Of a DNA stretch of 64,000 nucleotides, positions 25,514-34,193 are shown one piece after another. A program made the translations under genes and the position numbers. The stretch is from Leisingera sp. ANG1 (GTDB taxonomy: Bacteria; Pseudomonadota; Alphaproteobacteria; Rhodobacterales; Rhodobacteraceae), in NCBI RefSeq assembly GCF_000203975.2, contig NZ_AFCF02000008.1:310001-374000 (forward strand), written 5' to 3'. A model generated the notes under the pieces. That model saw nothing but the letters and a program-made list of their open reading frames with translations. It did not search any database and was not told where the DNA came from. Each line of letters begins with the position of its first letter. The first letter of the stretch is position 1.

Positions 25514-27253
25514 ATGAGCTTTTTGGGTGTTGAGCAGTCCCTGACCGGCCGCCGCTGGGTTGGTCCCGGGGTCGAAGTGGACCGCGCGTCCGAGATGATG
25601 GCGCAGCAGACCGGCCTGCCCCGCTCTGTCTGCCAGGTGCTGGCCCGGCGCGGCGTGCCCGCGATGGAGGCCAAGGGGTTTCTTGAACCGAAGCTGAAGG
25701 AACTGCTGCCCGACCCGCGCGAGATGAAGGACACGGAAGCCGCCGCTGCCCGGTTCCTGGAAGCGGTGCGGCGCAAGCAGCGGATTGCGGTCTTTGCCGA
25801 CTATGACGTCGATGGCGGCAGCTCTGCCGCACTGCTTCTGGTCTGGCTGCGGCAAATGGGCTTGCAGGCAACACTCTATATCCCCGACCGCATCGACGAG
25901 GGCTATGGCCCCAACGTGCCGGCGATGCAGGAATTGTCCGCTGCCCATGACCTGATCATCTGCGTCGACTGCGGCACGCTGAGCCACGAGCCGATTGCCG
26001 CCGCCAAAGGCGCCGATGTGATCGTGCTGGACCACCACCTGGGCGGCGAGACGCTGCCGGACTGCGTGGCGGTGGTGAACCCGAACCGGCAGGACGAAAG
26101 CGGCGACCTGGGCTATTTCTGTGCCGCGGGCGTGGTGTTCCTGATGCTGGTCGAAGCCGGCCGCCAACTGCGCGAATCCGGCGCCAAGGGTCCGGACCTG
26201 ATGGCGCTACTGGATTTGGTGGCACTTGCCACCGTGGCCGATGTGGCGCCGCTGATCGGCGCCAACCGGGCGCTGGTGCGCCAGGGGCTCAAGGTGATGG
26301 GCGCCCGCAACCGCCCGGGGCTGGTGGCGCTCTCTGATGTCTCCCGCATGGATTCGGCTCCCTCCACCTATCACCTCGGCTTTCTGCTGGGACCGCGGGT
26401 CAATGCCGGCGGCCGCATCGGCAAGGCCGATCTTGGCGCACGCCTGTTGTCGACGGACAACCCGCATGAGGCGGCTGCGCTGGCGGAACGGCTGGATGAG
26501 CTGAACACAGAGCGCCGCGACATCGAAAACGCGGTGCGCGCTGCCGCGCTGGAGCAGGCAGAGGAACGCGGCCTGGACGCCCCGCTGGTCTGGGCTGCGG
26601 GCGAGGGCTGGCACCCGGGCGTGGTTGGCATTGTCGCCTCCCGCCTCAAGGAAGCCGCGAACCGTCCCGCCGTTGTGATCGGCTTTGACGGCGAAGAGGG
26701 CAAAGGCTCCGGCCGCTCGGTCTCCGGCGTCGACCTCGGTGCCTCGATCCAGCGGCTGGCCGCCGAGGGCCTGCTGGTCAAGGGCGGCGGCCACAAGATG
26801 GCCGCGGGCCTCACCGTGATGCGCGACAAGCTGGAACCGGCCATGGCGCGGCTCTCCGAACTCCTTGCAAAACAGGGCGCAGGAGAGGGCGGCCCCGCAG
26901 ATCTGAAACTGGACGGCGCCCTGATGCCGGGGGCTGCCAAGGTGGATCTGATCGAGCAGATCGAACAGGCTGGCCCCTTTGGCGCCGGTGCCCCTGCCCC
27001 GCGTTATGCACTGCCGGACCTGCAGGTGCGGTTCGCCAAGAAGGTAGGCGAAAGCCACCTGAAACTCTCCCTCAGCGACGGCATGGGCGGCGGTGTCGAC
27101 GCAATCTGCTTTGGCGCCTTCGATACCGCACTGGGACCGCGGCTGCTGGAGCATGGCGGCGCGCGCTTCCATTTTGCCGGCCGGCTGGAAATCAACACCT
27201 GGGGCGGCCGCCAAAGTGCGCAGCTACGCCTGGAAGACGCCGCCGAAGCCTGA
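25514..27253 (+). CDS. recJ: Single-stranded-DNA-specific exonuclease RecJ
   Basis: 5'-3' single-strand exonuclease of recombination and mismatch repair. The ATG at 25514 follows GAGGG and gives 579 residues, normal for RecJ. The DHH-family motifs are intact: VFADYDVDGGSSA (DYDVDG at 96-101), CVDCGT, VLDHHLGGETLPD and the DHHA1 segment GGGHKMAAGLTVM. A C-terminal OB-like domain follows. Confidence 0.96.
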   Translation: MSFLGVEQSLTGRRWVGPGVEVDRASEMMAQQTGLPRSVCQVLARRGVPAMEAKGFLEPKLKELLPDPREMKDTEAAAARFLEAVRRKQRIAVFADYDVDGGSSAALLLVWLRQMGLQATLYIPDRIDEGYGPNVPAMQELSAAHDLIICVDCGTLSHEPIAAAKGADVIVLDHHLGGETLPDCVAVVNPNRQDESGDLGYFCAAGVVFLMLVEAGRQLRESGAKGPDLMALLDLVALATVADVAPLIGANRALVRQGLKVMGARNRPGLVALSDVSRMDSAPSTYHLGFLLGPRVNAGGRIGKADLGARLLSTDNPHEAAALAERLDELNTERRDIENAVRAAALEQAEERGLDAPLVWAAGEGWHPGVVGIVASRLKEAANRPAVVIGFDGEEGKGSGRSVSGVDLGASIQRLAAEGLLVKGGGHKMAAGLTVMRDKLEPAMARLSELLAKQGAGEGGPADLKLDGALMPGAAKVDLIEQIEQAGPFGAGAPAPRYALPDLQVRFAKKVGESHLKLSLSDGMGGGVDAICFGAFDTALGPRLLEHGGARFHFAGRLEINTWGGRQSAQLRLEDAAEA

Positions 27254-27357
27254 CTTTTCAAAGACTTGCCCCCTGTGGATAAGAAATTTCACAAAGGCGT
27301 ATTTTTTCTCTTGCGGGTTCCGGCGCTTACAACTAAATACCCGCTCACGCACAGAGT

Positions 27358-27432
27358 GGCCCGTTCGTCTATCGGTTAGGACGCCAGGTTTTCAACCTGG
27401 AAAGAGGGGTTCGATTCCCCTACGGGCTGCCA
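27358..27432 (+). tRNA. tRNA-Glu (anticodon UUC)
   Basis: The 75 nt fold as a cloverleaf: acceptor GGCCCGT pairing with ACGGGCT (one G-U), anticodon stem CCAGG/CCTGG with loop TTTTCAA giving anticodon TTC, T-arm GAGGGGTTCGATTCCCCT. The CCA end is encoded. First of two identical copies. Confidence 0.97.
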
Positions 27433-27602
27433 CTTTTCTCAGCATCGCAGATATCGGAAACACGCTGCACTGGCGATGGTTTTTCGTTCAATATCAGCTG
27501 ATTAATGGTCACCGGCCCATCGCAGAAAAACTTTGGATTTCTGCAAAAATCCCTCTTGCGCCCGCACGGCGCAATCAGTAAACAGCGCCTCACAGACAGC
27601 GT

Positions 27603-27677
27603 GGCCCGTTCGTCTATCGGTTAGGACGCCAGGTTTTCAACCTGGAAAGAGGGGTTCGATTCCCCTACGGGCTGCCA
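27603..27677 (+). tRNA. tRNA-Glu (anticodon UUC), second copy
   Basis: Identical over all 75 nt to the copy 170 bp upstream, with encoded CCA. Identity extends only a few bases into the flanks, so only the gene itself is conserved between the copies. Confidence 0.97.
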
Positions 27678-27785
27678 CTTCTCCTGAAAAACGAACTCCA
27701 AGCGGACTTGCGCAAGATACCGCGCAGCAGCACGTGCTTGCCTGCAGGCGCCAGCCGGCTCGCGGAAGAAATTTCCCCGGAAGTG

Positions 27786-27810
27786 AATGCCTGCCGGTGC
27801 GGCAGGCATT
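27786..27810. terminator. Hairpin between tRNA-Glu and the GGDEF gene
   Basis: An 11-bp perfect stem (AATGCCTGCCG / CGGCAGGCATT) with a GTG loop. It starts 2 bp past the GGDEF stop on the minus strand and can also act on rightward tRNA transcription. T runs are short on both sides. Confidence 0.6.
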
Positions 27811-27812
27811 TG

Positions 27813-28865
27813 TCAGGTGGCCGGGCCTTGCGCCGCTGCCGGATGGGAAGACGCAGCCCCCCCATCACAGGCTCCGCCCGCCTTCTCCATCCCTTCCCGG
27901 TAGAAGCAATGCTGGGCCCGTCCGGCGCGTTTGGCCGCATAAAGCGCCAAGTCCGCCTGGTTCAGCAGTTCCTGGGCATCCGGCACTTTCTGCCAGGTCG
28001 ACAGAGTGGTGCCGGCGCTGGCAGAAATCCGGCAGGTCTGGCCGCCGAAGGGAATCGGTTCTTCCAGCCGCTGGATCAGGCGTTTTGCAATCGCTGCCAG
28101 CCTGCCCGTGTCCAGAACCCCCTCAAGGATCATCACGAATTCATCGCCGCCGACACGGGCAACCGTGTCCGACTGGCGGGTGCATTCCACCATCAGCCGG
28201 GCCGCCTGCTGCAGCACCGCATCACCTGCCGCATGGCCCAGCGTGTCATTGACCTGCTTGAAGAAATCCAGATCCAGGTGCATCAGCGCAAATTCCCGGC
28301 CGCTGCTGATCAGCCGCGCCAGCACATGATCCATCGCCCGGCGGTTCTTCAGGCCCGTCAGCGTATCGGTAAAGGCCTGTTCTTCCGCGGCGATCTTGGC
28401 CCCCTGCAGACGCAGGTTCAGCTGACGGGAGGCTTCCATCGCGGCAGATTTCGCTTCCACAAGGTACAGCATTTCGATCGTCAGATCGGTCGGGGAAAAG
28501 TCGGCGCTGGTCAGATCGTAGTCACGCACTGCCTCCAGCACGGAAATGCCGAATGACAGATTTACAAACGCCCCCTGCCCGTCGGGCAGCGGCGTGCTCA
28601 CACCTTTGAGTCCGGTCTGCGGCGTGTCACGGAACTGCAGGTGAAGCTTGCTGCCGGCAGAGGCCACCAGATCCTCCACCGAACGCACCGAGCGCGGCCG
28701 TGAAAGATCAAAGATGCGGAAAAACCGGCGCCCCTCCCATTTCAGATTGGGGCGCAGCTTCTTCAGCGTCGGACCCGCCGAAACGATCCGGCCCTTGTTG
28801 TCGACAATCACAAACATGGGGCAGACGACATCTGCCATTCCGGTCAGCTGCTGGAGTGTCATCAT
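27813..28865 (-). CDS. Diguanylate cyclase with HNOBA-like N-terminal domain
   Basis: Makes the second messenger c-di-GMP. Residues 1-130 (MMTLQQLTGMADVVCPMFVI, FFRIFDLSRPRSV, TPLPDGQGAFVNLSFGISVL) look like the PAS-like HNOBA domain that pairs with H-NOX sensors. A short coiled-coil linker leads into the GGDEF domain: LTGLKNRRAMDH, DLDFFKQVNDTLGHAAGD and an intact GGDEF at 239-243, with RQSD (230-233) as a product-inhibition I-site. The start overlaps the H-NOX-like gene in an ATGA, so the two are co-translated partners. Confidence 0.92.
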   Translation of the reverse strand: MMTLQQLTGMADVVCPMFVIVDNKGRIVSAGPTLKKLRPNLKWEGRRFFRIFDLSRPRSVRSVEDLVASAGSKLHLQFRDTPQTGLKGVSTPLPDGQGAFVNLSFGISVLEAVRDYDLTSADFSPTDLTIEMLYLVEAKSAAMEASRQLNLRLQGAKIAAEEQAFTDTLTGLKNRRAMDHVLARLISSGREFALMHLDLDFFKQVNDTLGHAAGDAVLQQAARLMVECTRQSDTVARVGGDEFVMILEGVLDTGRLAAIAKRLIQRLEEPIPFGGQTCRISASAGTTLSTWQKVPDAQELLNQADLALYAAKRAGRAQHCFYREGMEKAGGACDGGAASSHPAAAQGPAT

Positions 28866-29449
28866 AATGAATGCGCCCCCAGGTCAAATTCACGGCCGGC
28901 AGCAAATTTGGTTTCCACCAGGGTGATTGAAATCACTTCCGAACCGCCAAGTGTCCCGCTGTGGTCCAGAAACACCAGATCGCCGTAATCGTCCGCCATG
29001 GCCCGCAGAACCCCCATCAGAACATGTGCATAGCCGGGCAGCCCTGGCTGGCAGACAAGTTCGAACTGGTCGGGTGCCTGTTCCAGCAATTCAAGCCCGG
29101 GAAGGTGCAGATCCGATACCGCAAGCCGCGCGCGGTCCGGCAGATCATCCAGGGAATGCAGAAATTCAACATAGTTCACACCGCCAAAGCGCAGCAGCCG
29201 GCGCAACGCCTCTACCTGCGGATTGGACACCAGAAAAGTGCCCATGTCCTCCAGCATTTCCGGCAGCGGGCGGGCCAGGACTCTCTCCATCGCGGCCAGC
29301 ATCTGGCCCGATTGCTCTTCGGTATAATACAGCATTGCCTCGAACTCGGTAAAACCGAGTCCGGCCTCTTCCATGACCTCTTCCCAGCGGTCAGCCCCGT
29401 AGGTACTCGTCACAAAAGCCTGAATCGCCCTGTTGATCAGACCGTGCAT
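28862..29449 (-). CDS. H-NOX (HNOB)-like sensor protein with degenerate heme site
   Basis: The ATG at 29449 follows GAGGGG and gives 195 residues. The N-terminus MHGLINRAIQAFV and overall length fit the heme-NO-binding family, and it is coupled to an HNOBA-GGDEF gene as expected. Manual alignment to a Shewanella-type H-NOX recalled from memory puts Pro104 (HSLDDLPDRARL) at the proximal heme histidine, and VCQPG (132-136) in place of YxSxR. Both heme determinants therefore seem lost, so NO binding through heme is doubtful. Confidence 0.8.
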   Translation of the reverse strand: MHGLINRAIQAFVTSTYGADRWEEVMEEAGLGFTEFEAMLYYTEEQSGQMLAAMERVLARPLPEMLEDMGTFLVSNPQVEALRRLLRFGGVNYVEFLHSLDDLPDRARLAVSDLHLPGLELLEQAPDQFELVCQPGLPGYAHVLMGVLRAMADDYGDLVFLDHSGTLGGSEVISITLVETKFAAGREFDLGAHSL

Positions 29450-29845
29450 GCAGTGGCCCCTCTTTGCCCATGGCACAGTCTTGACGCCAGCTGGTTAATA
29501 AAGGCCCAACAAAGCACGCGCGCCGGGTAAATAGCGCGCATTATTCCCGCTTTTTCTTCCCCTAGCACGAAACCTGCACCCTCAGCGTCAGCCAACACAA
29601 TTGCATACCGCCCGGTCATTATATGCCAACCGGCCCGCTGGCCAATCACTTCTGGCACGGACCGGCCAGGTTCGCATCAACGCGCTTGCAGCTGTAAGGA
29701 GGGTTCTGGTTGCCCAGCTGCATGGGCCGCCCCGCAGAGACCCACCCGCAGCATACGCCGCTGCGCCGGTCCGGCGGTTTCCCTTTGGCGGCCTGCGGGC
29801 ACGAACAGCAGAGGCTCCGCTCCGCTGTTCATGTTTTTCCGTTAA
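29450..29845. other. Intergenic region upstream of the H-NOX-like gene
   Basis: These 396 bp hold no convincing gene. They should contain the promoter of the H-NOX/GGDEF pair on the minus strand. Near the right end an imperfect hairpin (GAACAGC ... GCTGTTC, about 29803-29830) lies 16 bp past the methyltransferase stop, without a T run on the correct side. Nothing else is recognised. Confidence 0.5.
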
Positions 29846-31405
29846 TCAGAAATCGGTAGGCGCCCCGCCCTCAGCTTTCCGGCGGGCTACGAAATCTGCC
29901 AACTCATCGCGAATGCCCGCATCCATCGGCGGTTCTTCGAAACTGCCGATGATCTTCTTGAACATCTTGTGCGCACGCTCCGCGGTCCAGGTGGCGCCAG
30001 CCTGCTCCCAGGCCTCATAGTTGCGCCAGTCGCTCAGGAACGGCTGATAGAACGCCGTGGCATAGCGGTCCTGGGTATGCTGGATGCCAAAGAAATGGCC
30101 GTCATTGCCGACCTCCTTGATCGCATCCAGCGCGATCTCCTCCGGTCCGGTGGCCGAGATCTGCGGCTGCATGTAGCGTTCGATCTGCTGCAGGATCTCG
30201 CAGTCCATGATGAACTTCTCGGGGCTAGCGATCAGCCCGCCCTCCAGCCAGCCGGCCGCGTGATAAACCATGTTGGTGCCCGACTGCACCGCCGCCCACA
30301 GCGAGTTCGAGGTCTCCCAGACCGCCTGCCCGTCCGGCACGTTGGCCGCGCAAACCCCGGAGGAGCGCATCGGCAGCCCGTAGAACCGTGCCATCTGCCC
30401 GGTCATCTGTGTCGAACGCATGTATTCCGGCGTGCCAAAGGCCGGCGCTCCCGACTTCATATCCACGTTCGAGGTAAAGGTACCGATCACGCAGGGCGTA
30501 CCGGGGCGTACATACTGGAACAGCGCAATTGCACAGAGGCTCTCGGCAATCGACTGTGCCACCGCGCCCGCCATGGTCACCGGCGCCATTGCACCGGCCA
30601 GTGTGAAGGGCGACACCACAATCGCCTGCCCGCGCCGCGCCAGCCGCAGGCAGCCGTCGATCATCGGGAAGTCATGCTTCAAGGGCGAGGTGGAGTTGAT
30701 GTTGGTATACATATGCGGCTTGGCCTCGAACTCCTCATGGCTGAGGCCGCCGGCAATCCGTACCATCTCCATCACATCCTCGACCCGCTCCTTGCCCAGG
30801 GAGTAGGCGTGCATCGCCTTGTCGGTGAGCGTCAGCTTGTCATAGAGCACGTCCAGATGGCGGACCGAGGCATGGATGTCCACCGGCTCCACCGGGTAAC
30901 CGCCGGCAAAGTGGATGCAGTTGAAATACTGCGTCAGCTTCAACAGGTTCCGGCATTGCTCCCGGTTGCCCGCCACCTTCTTGTTCAGCTCCATGTCCCA
31001 ATAATTCGGCGGCGAGGACACGTTGCCGAACAGGATGTGGTTGCCGCCGAGCGGAATGGTGCGGTCCGGGTTGCGCGGGGTGATCGAGAATTCGCGCGGC
31101 GCCTTACCCACCATTTCCATCACGAAATCGCGGTCCATTTTGACCAGTTCGCCCTCGACCTTGACCCCGGCCTGCTTGAAGATCTCCAGCGCTTCGGGGT
31201 TCAGGAACACCACGCCGATCTCTTCCAGGATCCGCATGGCGCCTTCGTGGATCGCCTGAATGCCCTCCTCGCTCAAGGGTTCGGTCGGGCGGTCGATGTT
31301 TCTGGGCGGATTCCAGGGCATCTGCTCCAGGACTTCACTGCCGCGCCGGGCCGCTGCGCCAGCCCTGCCCCCGCCTCTCCGCTTGCGTGCGCCTGTCTCT
31401 GCCAT
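29846..31405 (-). CDS. MttB-family (trimethylamine methyltransferase-like) protein, non-pyrrolysine
   Basis: The 519 residues match the MttB superfamily (EEIGVVFLNPEALEIFKQAG, HILFGNVSSPPNYWDM, GLPMRSSGVCAANVPDGQAV, AAGWLEGGLIASPEKFIMDC). True trimethylamine methyltransferases need an in-frame amber pyrrolysine codon; this frame is uninterrupted, so it belongs to the non-pyrrolysine branch, whose known members demethylate quaternary amines such as glycine betaine onto a corrinoid protein. No corrinoid protein gene is adjacent. The N-terminus is Arg/Gly-rich (KRRGGGRAGAAARR). GGGGAGG precedes the ATG. Substrate unknown. Confidence 0.88.
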   Translation of the reverse strand: MAETGARKRRGGGRAGAAARRGSEVLEQMPWNPPRNIDRPTEPLSEEGIQAIHEGAMRILEEIGVVFLNPEALEIFKQAGVKVEGELVKMDRDFVMEMVGKAPREFSITPRNPDRTIPLGGNHILFGNVSSPPNYWDMELNKKVAGNREQCRNLLKLTQYFNCIHFAGGYPVEPVDIHASVRHLDVLYDKLTLTDKAMHAYSLGKERVEDVMEMVRIAGGLSHEEFEAKPHMYTNINSTSPLKHDFPMIDGCLRLARRGQAIVVSPFTLAGAMAPVTMAGAVAQSIAESLCAIALFQYVRPGTPCVIGTFTSNVDMKSGAPAFGTPEYMRSTQMTGQMARFYGLPMRSSGVCAANVPDGQAVWETSNSLWAAVQSGTNMVYHAAGWLEGGLIASPEKFIMDCEILQQIERYMQPQISATGPEEIALDAIKEVGNDGHFFGIQHTQDRYATAFYQPFLSDWRNYEAWEQAGATWTAERAHKMFKKIIGSFEEPPMDAGIRDELADFVARRKAEGGAPTDF

Positions 31406-31651
31406 TCCGGCCTCCCCTGAATCCGATTTTGCAACGTGCTGCTAGCCGCCAACTGTGCCAGTCCCAGCCGCCTGAACCTGTCCGTTCCCGACCCCGGCTG
31501 TCGTTTTCCCTCTATTATCCGCCGTGGCAGGCCATTTCTGTACACATGTGCCCAGTCTGACACAAAGAAAAGCCGGCGCACAAGGCCAGTGCACCGGCAA
31601 CCTCTCATGCAGCTGGGTGTCCGCGGGAATCAGCCGCGGAAAACGGGAGGC

Positions 31652-32341
31652 TCAGCGATCCAGCCAGCCGGGGATATGGCCAATGTCCGGCAGCACGATA
31701 TCCGCATGCGGCAGCAGCTCCTCGCGGAGCGCCATGCCGGTCAGAACTGCAATCCGCTGCATCCCGGCCGCGGCGCCTGCCTCCATGTCGTGACGGCTGT
31801 CGCCAACCATGGCAGTCCGGTCCGGAGACACCCCCGCCGCCTTGCAGAACGCCAGCAGCGGATCCGGGTCGGGTTTGGCGCCATGGCCGCTGTCGCAACC
31901 CGCAACAAAGGCAAACCGGTCCAGCACCCCGGCCCGCTGCAGCTGGCTCTTGGCAGAGACCTCGGCGTCATTGGTCATCACCCCCAGCACCTTGCCGCGC
32001 GCCAGCAGCCCGTCAAGAAACGCCGCCAGCGGCACCGCAGGCGCCAGCTCTGCCTTTGCCGCGCTCTGCGCCAGGAAAACCGCAAGCTCCTCAACCTCCA
32101 TATCCGGCACGAATGGCGCCAGCACTTCCGCCACTTCGTCATTTGACCCGGCAATCACCAGGCTGTCCGGATTGAACGCCTCGCGCTCCAGATCATAGCT
32201 GATGACCGCGGCCATCGCCTGCTTTACCGCAAGGTCGCCTCTGGAGAGGGTCTCCAGCACCCCGGCCGCCCAGCCATCCCAGGTGGCGGCAAAGTCAAAC
32301 AGGGTTCCGTCCTTGTCGAACAGGAAAGCATCAACCGTCAT
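31652..32341 (-). CDS. HAD-superfamily hydrolase (phosphoglycolate-phosphatase-like)
   Basis: A 229-residue HAD phosphatase. Motif I is FLFDKDGTLFDF (nucleophile Asp, acid/base Asp two residues on), motif II lies around VLGVMTNDAE, motif III GAKPDPDPLLAFC, and motif IV AMVGDSRHDMEAGAAAG. The cap domain between motifs I and II puts it in subfamily IA. The substrate is not evident. AAGGA precedes the ATG; DUF3572 lies upstream on the same strand. Confidence 0.88.
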   Translation of the reverse strand: MTVDAFLFDKDGTLFDFAATWDGWAAGVLETLSRGDLAVKQAMAAVISYDLEREAFNPDSLVIAGSNDEVAEVLAPFVPDMEVEELAVFLAQSAAKAELAPAVPLAAFLDGLLARGKVLGVMTNDAEVSAKSQLQRAGVLDRFAFVAGCDSGHGAKPDPDPLLAFCKAAGVSPDRTAMVGDSRHDMEAGAAAGMQRIAVLTGMALREELLPHADIVLPDIGHIPGWLDR

Positions 32342-32398
32342 GTGGCAGGTCCTTTTATTCAGGGTCCAGCCGGACCCTAGGGACGCCCCGCGCCATTC

Positions 32399-32683
32399 TC
32401 AAGTCCAGTTCACCTGTTCCCCGCCCGGAAGCGACATCCGCGCCTGCATCGGCAGCTCATAGGCCAGCCCCTCGGAATCGCAGAACTGCATCACCCAGGC
32501 ATCATCCATCGTTAAGAAATCGAGCACCGAGCCCAGAAACGCCGGTTCCGCCGCCTGCGCCCGCAAATCCGCCTCACTGGCGCCAGTCGCACCCAGAAAC
32601 ACCGGTAAAAGCTCATCATTTCCAGCCAGCCAGGCCAAAGCCTTCAGCGCCAGGGTCTCTGCTCCGTCAGCGGAAATCCGCAT
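32399..32683 (-). CDS. DUF3572 family protein
   Basis: A small acidic protein of 94 residues (MRISADGAETLALKALAWLA, FLGATGASEADLRAQAAEPA, SVLDFLTMDDAWVMQFC). This pattern fits DUF3572, found in alphaproteobacteria and often near pleD-type genes; the pleD-like gene is divergent here, 115 bp away. An upstream in-frame GTG (32692) is a less likely start because AGGAG would abut it. No function is known. Confidence 0.75.
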   Translation of the reverse strand: MRISADGAETLALKALAWLAGNDELLPVFLGATGASEADLRAQAAEPAFLGSVLDFLTMDDAWVMQFCDSEGLAYELPMQARMSLPGGEQVNWT

Positions 32684-32798
32684 GTTCTCCACACTCCTGC
32701 CGTTTTGCGGCCAATTTAGTAAAAATCCGAAAGGGTTTCTTAACCAGTCTCAGCAAAATTGGAAGTCATAGGATTTGCAAGGGGCGAAAGGATACCGC

Positions 32799-34193
32799 GT
32801 GCAAGGCACTATCCTGGTCATCGACGGCGTCTCCACCAACCGCATCATGCTGAAGGTGCAGCTGGCGGCAGCCTACTACGATGCCGTCCAGGCCGGCAGC
32901 GTGGCGGAGGTGCTGCAGACCGCGCGGCAATGCCGCCCCGATCTGGTGCTGACCGCCATGTCGCTGCCCGATGGCACCGCCGCCGATGTCAAACAGGCTC
33001 TGGCAGCGGATGAGGCGCTGGCCGACCTGCCTGTGATCGCGGTTTCCGACTGGGAGGGCCATCAGGCCCGGCTGCAGGCGCTGGCCGCAGGCATTGATGA
33101 CGTTCTGCAGCAGCCAGTGGACGACGTGATCCTGCAGGCCCGTATCCGCAGCCTGCTGCGCGCCCGCAGCGCCAATGAGGAATTGAACCTTCAGCGCGAC
33201 GCCTCGCACGGGTTCATCCTGCCGCTCTGCGACCGCACCTGCGCCGAGGACCTGCGCAATGCAACCGTCGCCCTGGTGGCCGACGATCCGCGCACCGCAA
33301 AGGCCTGGCACGACCGCCTGGCCGGGCGCCTGCCCTACGCCCTGCGCACCCATGCGATCAGCGACATCCAGGGGCTGATGCAGGCGCCGGCGGCGGATGC
33401 CATCATCATTGAGCTGAACGAGGCCTCGGCCGGTCCCGGCCTGCGCCTGCTGGCCGATCTGCGCGCCCGCGCCGCCACCCGCAAATCTGTGGTGATCGCG
33501 GTGCCCAACCCGGCGGATCCCATGATTGCCGCAGAGGCGCTGGACCGCGGTGCCCATGACGTTCTGCAGACCGGTTTCGATGTGGAAGAACTGGAGCTGC
33601 GCCTCACCGCCCAGCTGCAGCACAAGATCCGCAAGGACCGGCTGCGCGACAGCGTCCGCAACGGCCTGCGCGCCGCGGTTCTGGATCCGATGACCGGTCT
33701 CTATAACCGCCGCTACGCCAAGCCTTTCCTGGACCGTGTGGCGCATTCCGCCTCTGAAACCGGCGAAAAATTCGCCGTCATGCTGGCCGATCTCGATCAT
33801 TTCAAGCGCATCAACGATGTTTACGGCCACCCGGCCGGGGACGCCGTGCTGGTTGAGGCCGCCCGCCGTATGCAGGCCGTGCTCCGGCCCTCGGACCTCC
33901 TGGCCCGCGTTGGCGGCGAGGAGTTCATGGCTGTCCTGCCCGGCGCCACCGAGGCAGAAGCAGGCCTGGCGGCCATTGCCCTGTGCAACGCGATCAACAG
34001 CACCCCGTTCCAGGTGCCTGGCGCTGCCGAACCGGTCAAGGTCACCATCAGCATCGGTGCGGTCATGGGCGGCGCCGGCCATGTCAGCAGCACCGCTGCG
34101 CTGGTCGAAAAGGCTGACCAGGCCCTCTATGATGCCAAGAACGCCGGCCGCAATCAGGTGACCCTGACGCCGGAATGCACTGAGGCCGCCTGA
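32799..34193 (+). CDS. PleD-like diguanylate cyclase with two receiver domains
   Basis: Start is the GTG at 32799, with AAGGA upstream; it gives MQGTILVIDGVSTNR, the usual PleD opening, and 464 residues. Order: receiver 1 (1-120), receiver 2 (about 155-270), GGDEF domain with LTDP-like DPMTGLYNRRY, DLDHFKRINDVYGHPAGD and GGEEF (372-376). The I-site RPSD is at 363-366. The phosphoacceptor Asp53 of receiver 1 is Ala (LVLTAMSLPDG), and receiver 2 has Glu205 (AIIIELNEA). Activation by phosphorylation at these sites is thus unlikely. Confidence 0.9.
   Translation: MQGTILVIDGVSTNRIMLKVQLAAAYYDAVQAGSVAEVLQTARQCRPDLVLTAMSLPDGTAADVKQALAADEALADLPVIAVSDWEGHQARLQALAAGIDDVLQQPVDDVILQARIRSLLRARSANEELNLQRDASHGFILPLCDRTCAEDLRNATVALVADDPRTAKAWHDRLAGRLPYALRTHAISDIQGLMQAPAADAIIIELNEASAGPGLRLLADLRARAATRKSVVIAVPNPADPMIAAEALDRGAHDVLQTGFDVEELELRLTAQLQHKIRKDRLRDSVRNGLRAAVLDPMTGLYNRRYAKPFLDRVAHSASETGEKFAVMLADLDHFKRINDVYGHPAGDAVLVEAARRMQAVLRPSDLLARVGGEEFMAVLPGATEAEAGLAAIALCNAINSTPFQVPGAAEPVKVTISIGAVMGGAGHVSSTAALVEKADQALYDAKNAGRNQVTLTPECTEAA

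Noticed and set aside
29437-29658. Minus-strand frame of 73 codons upstream of the H-NOX-like gene
   Set aside because: It overlaps the H-NOX start in another frame and shows no family or ribosome site.
29846-31405. Pyrrolysine-containing trimethylamine methyltransferase
   Set aside because: There is no in-frame amber codon and no pyl gene in the window, so the true TMA enzyme is excluded.
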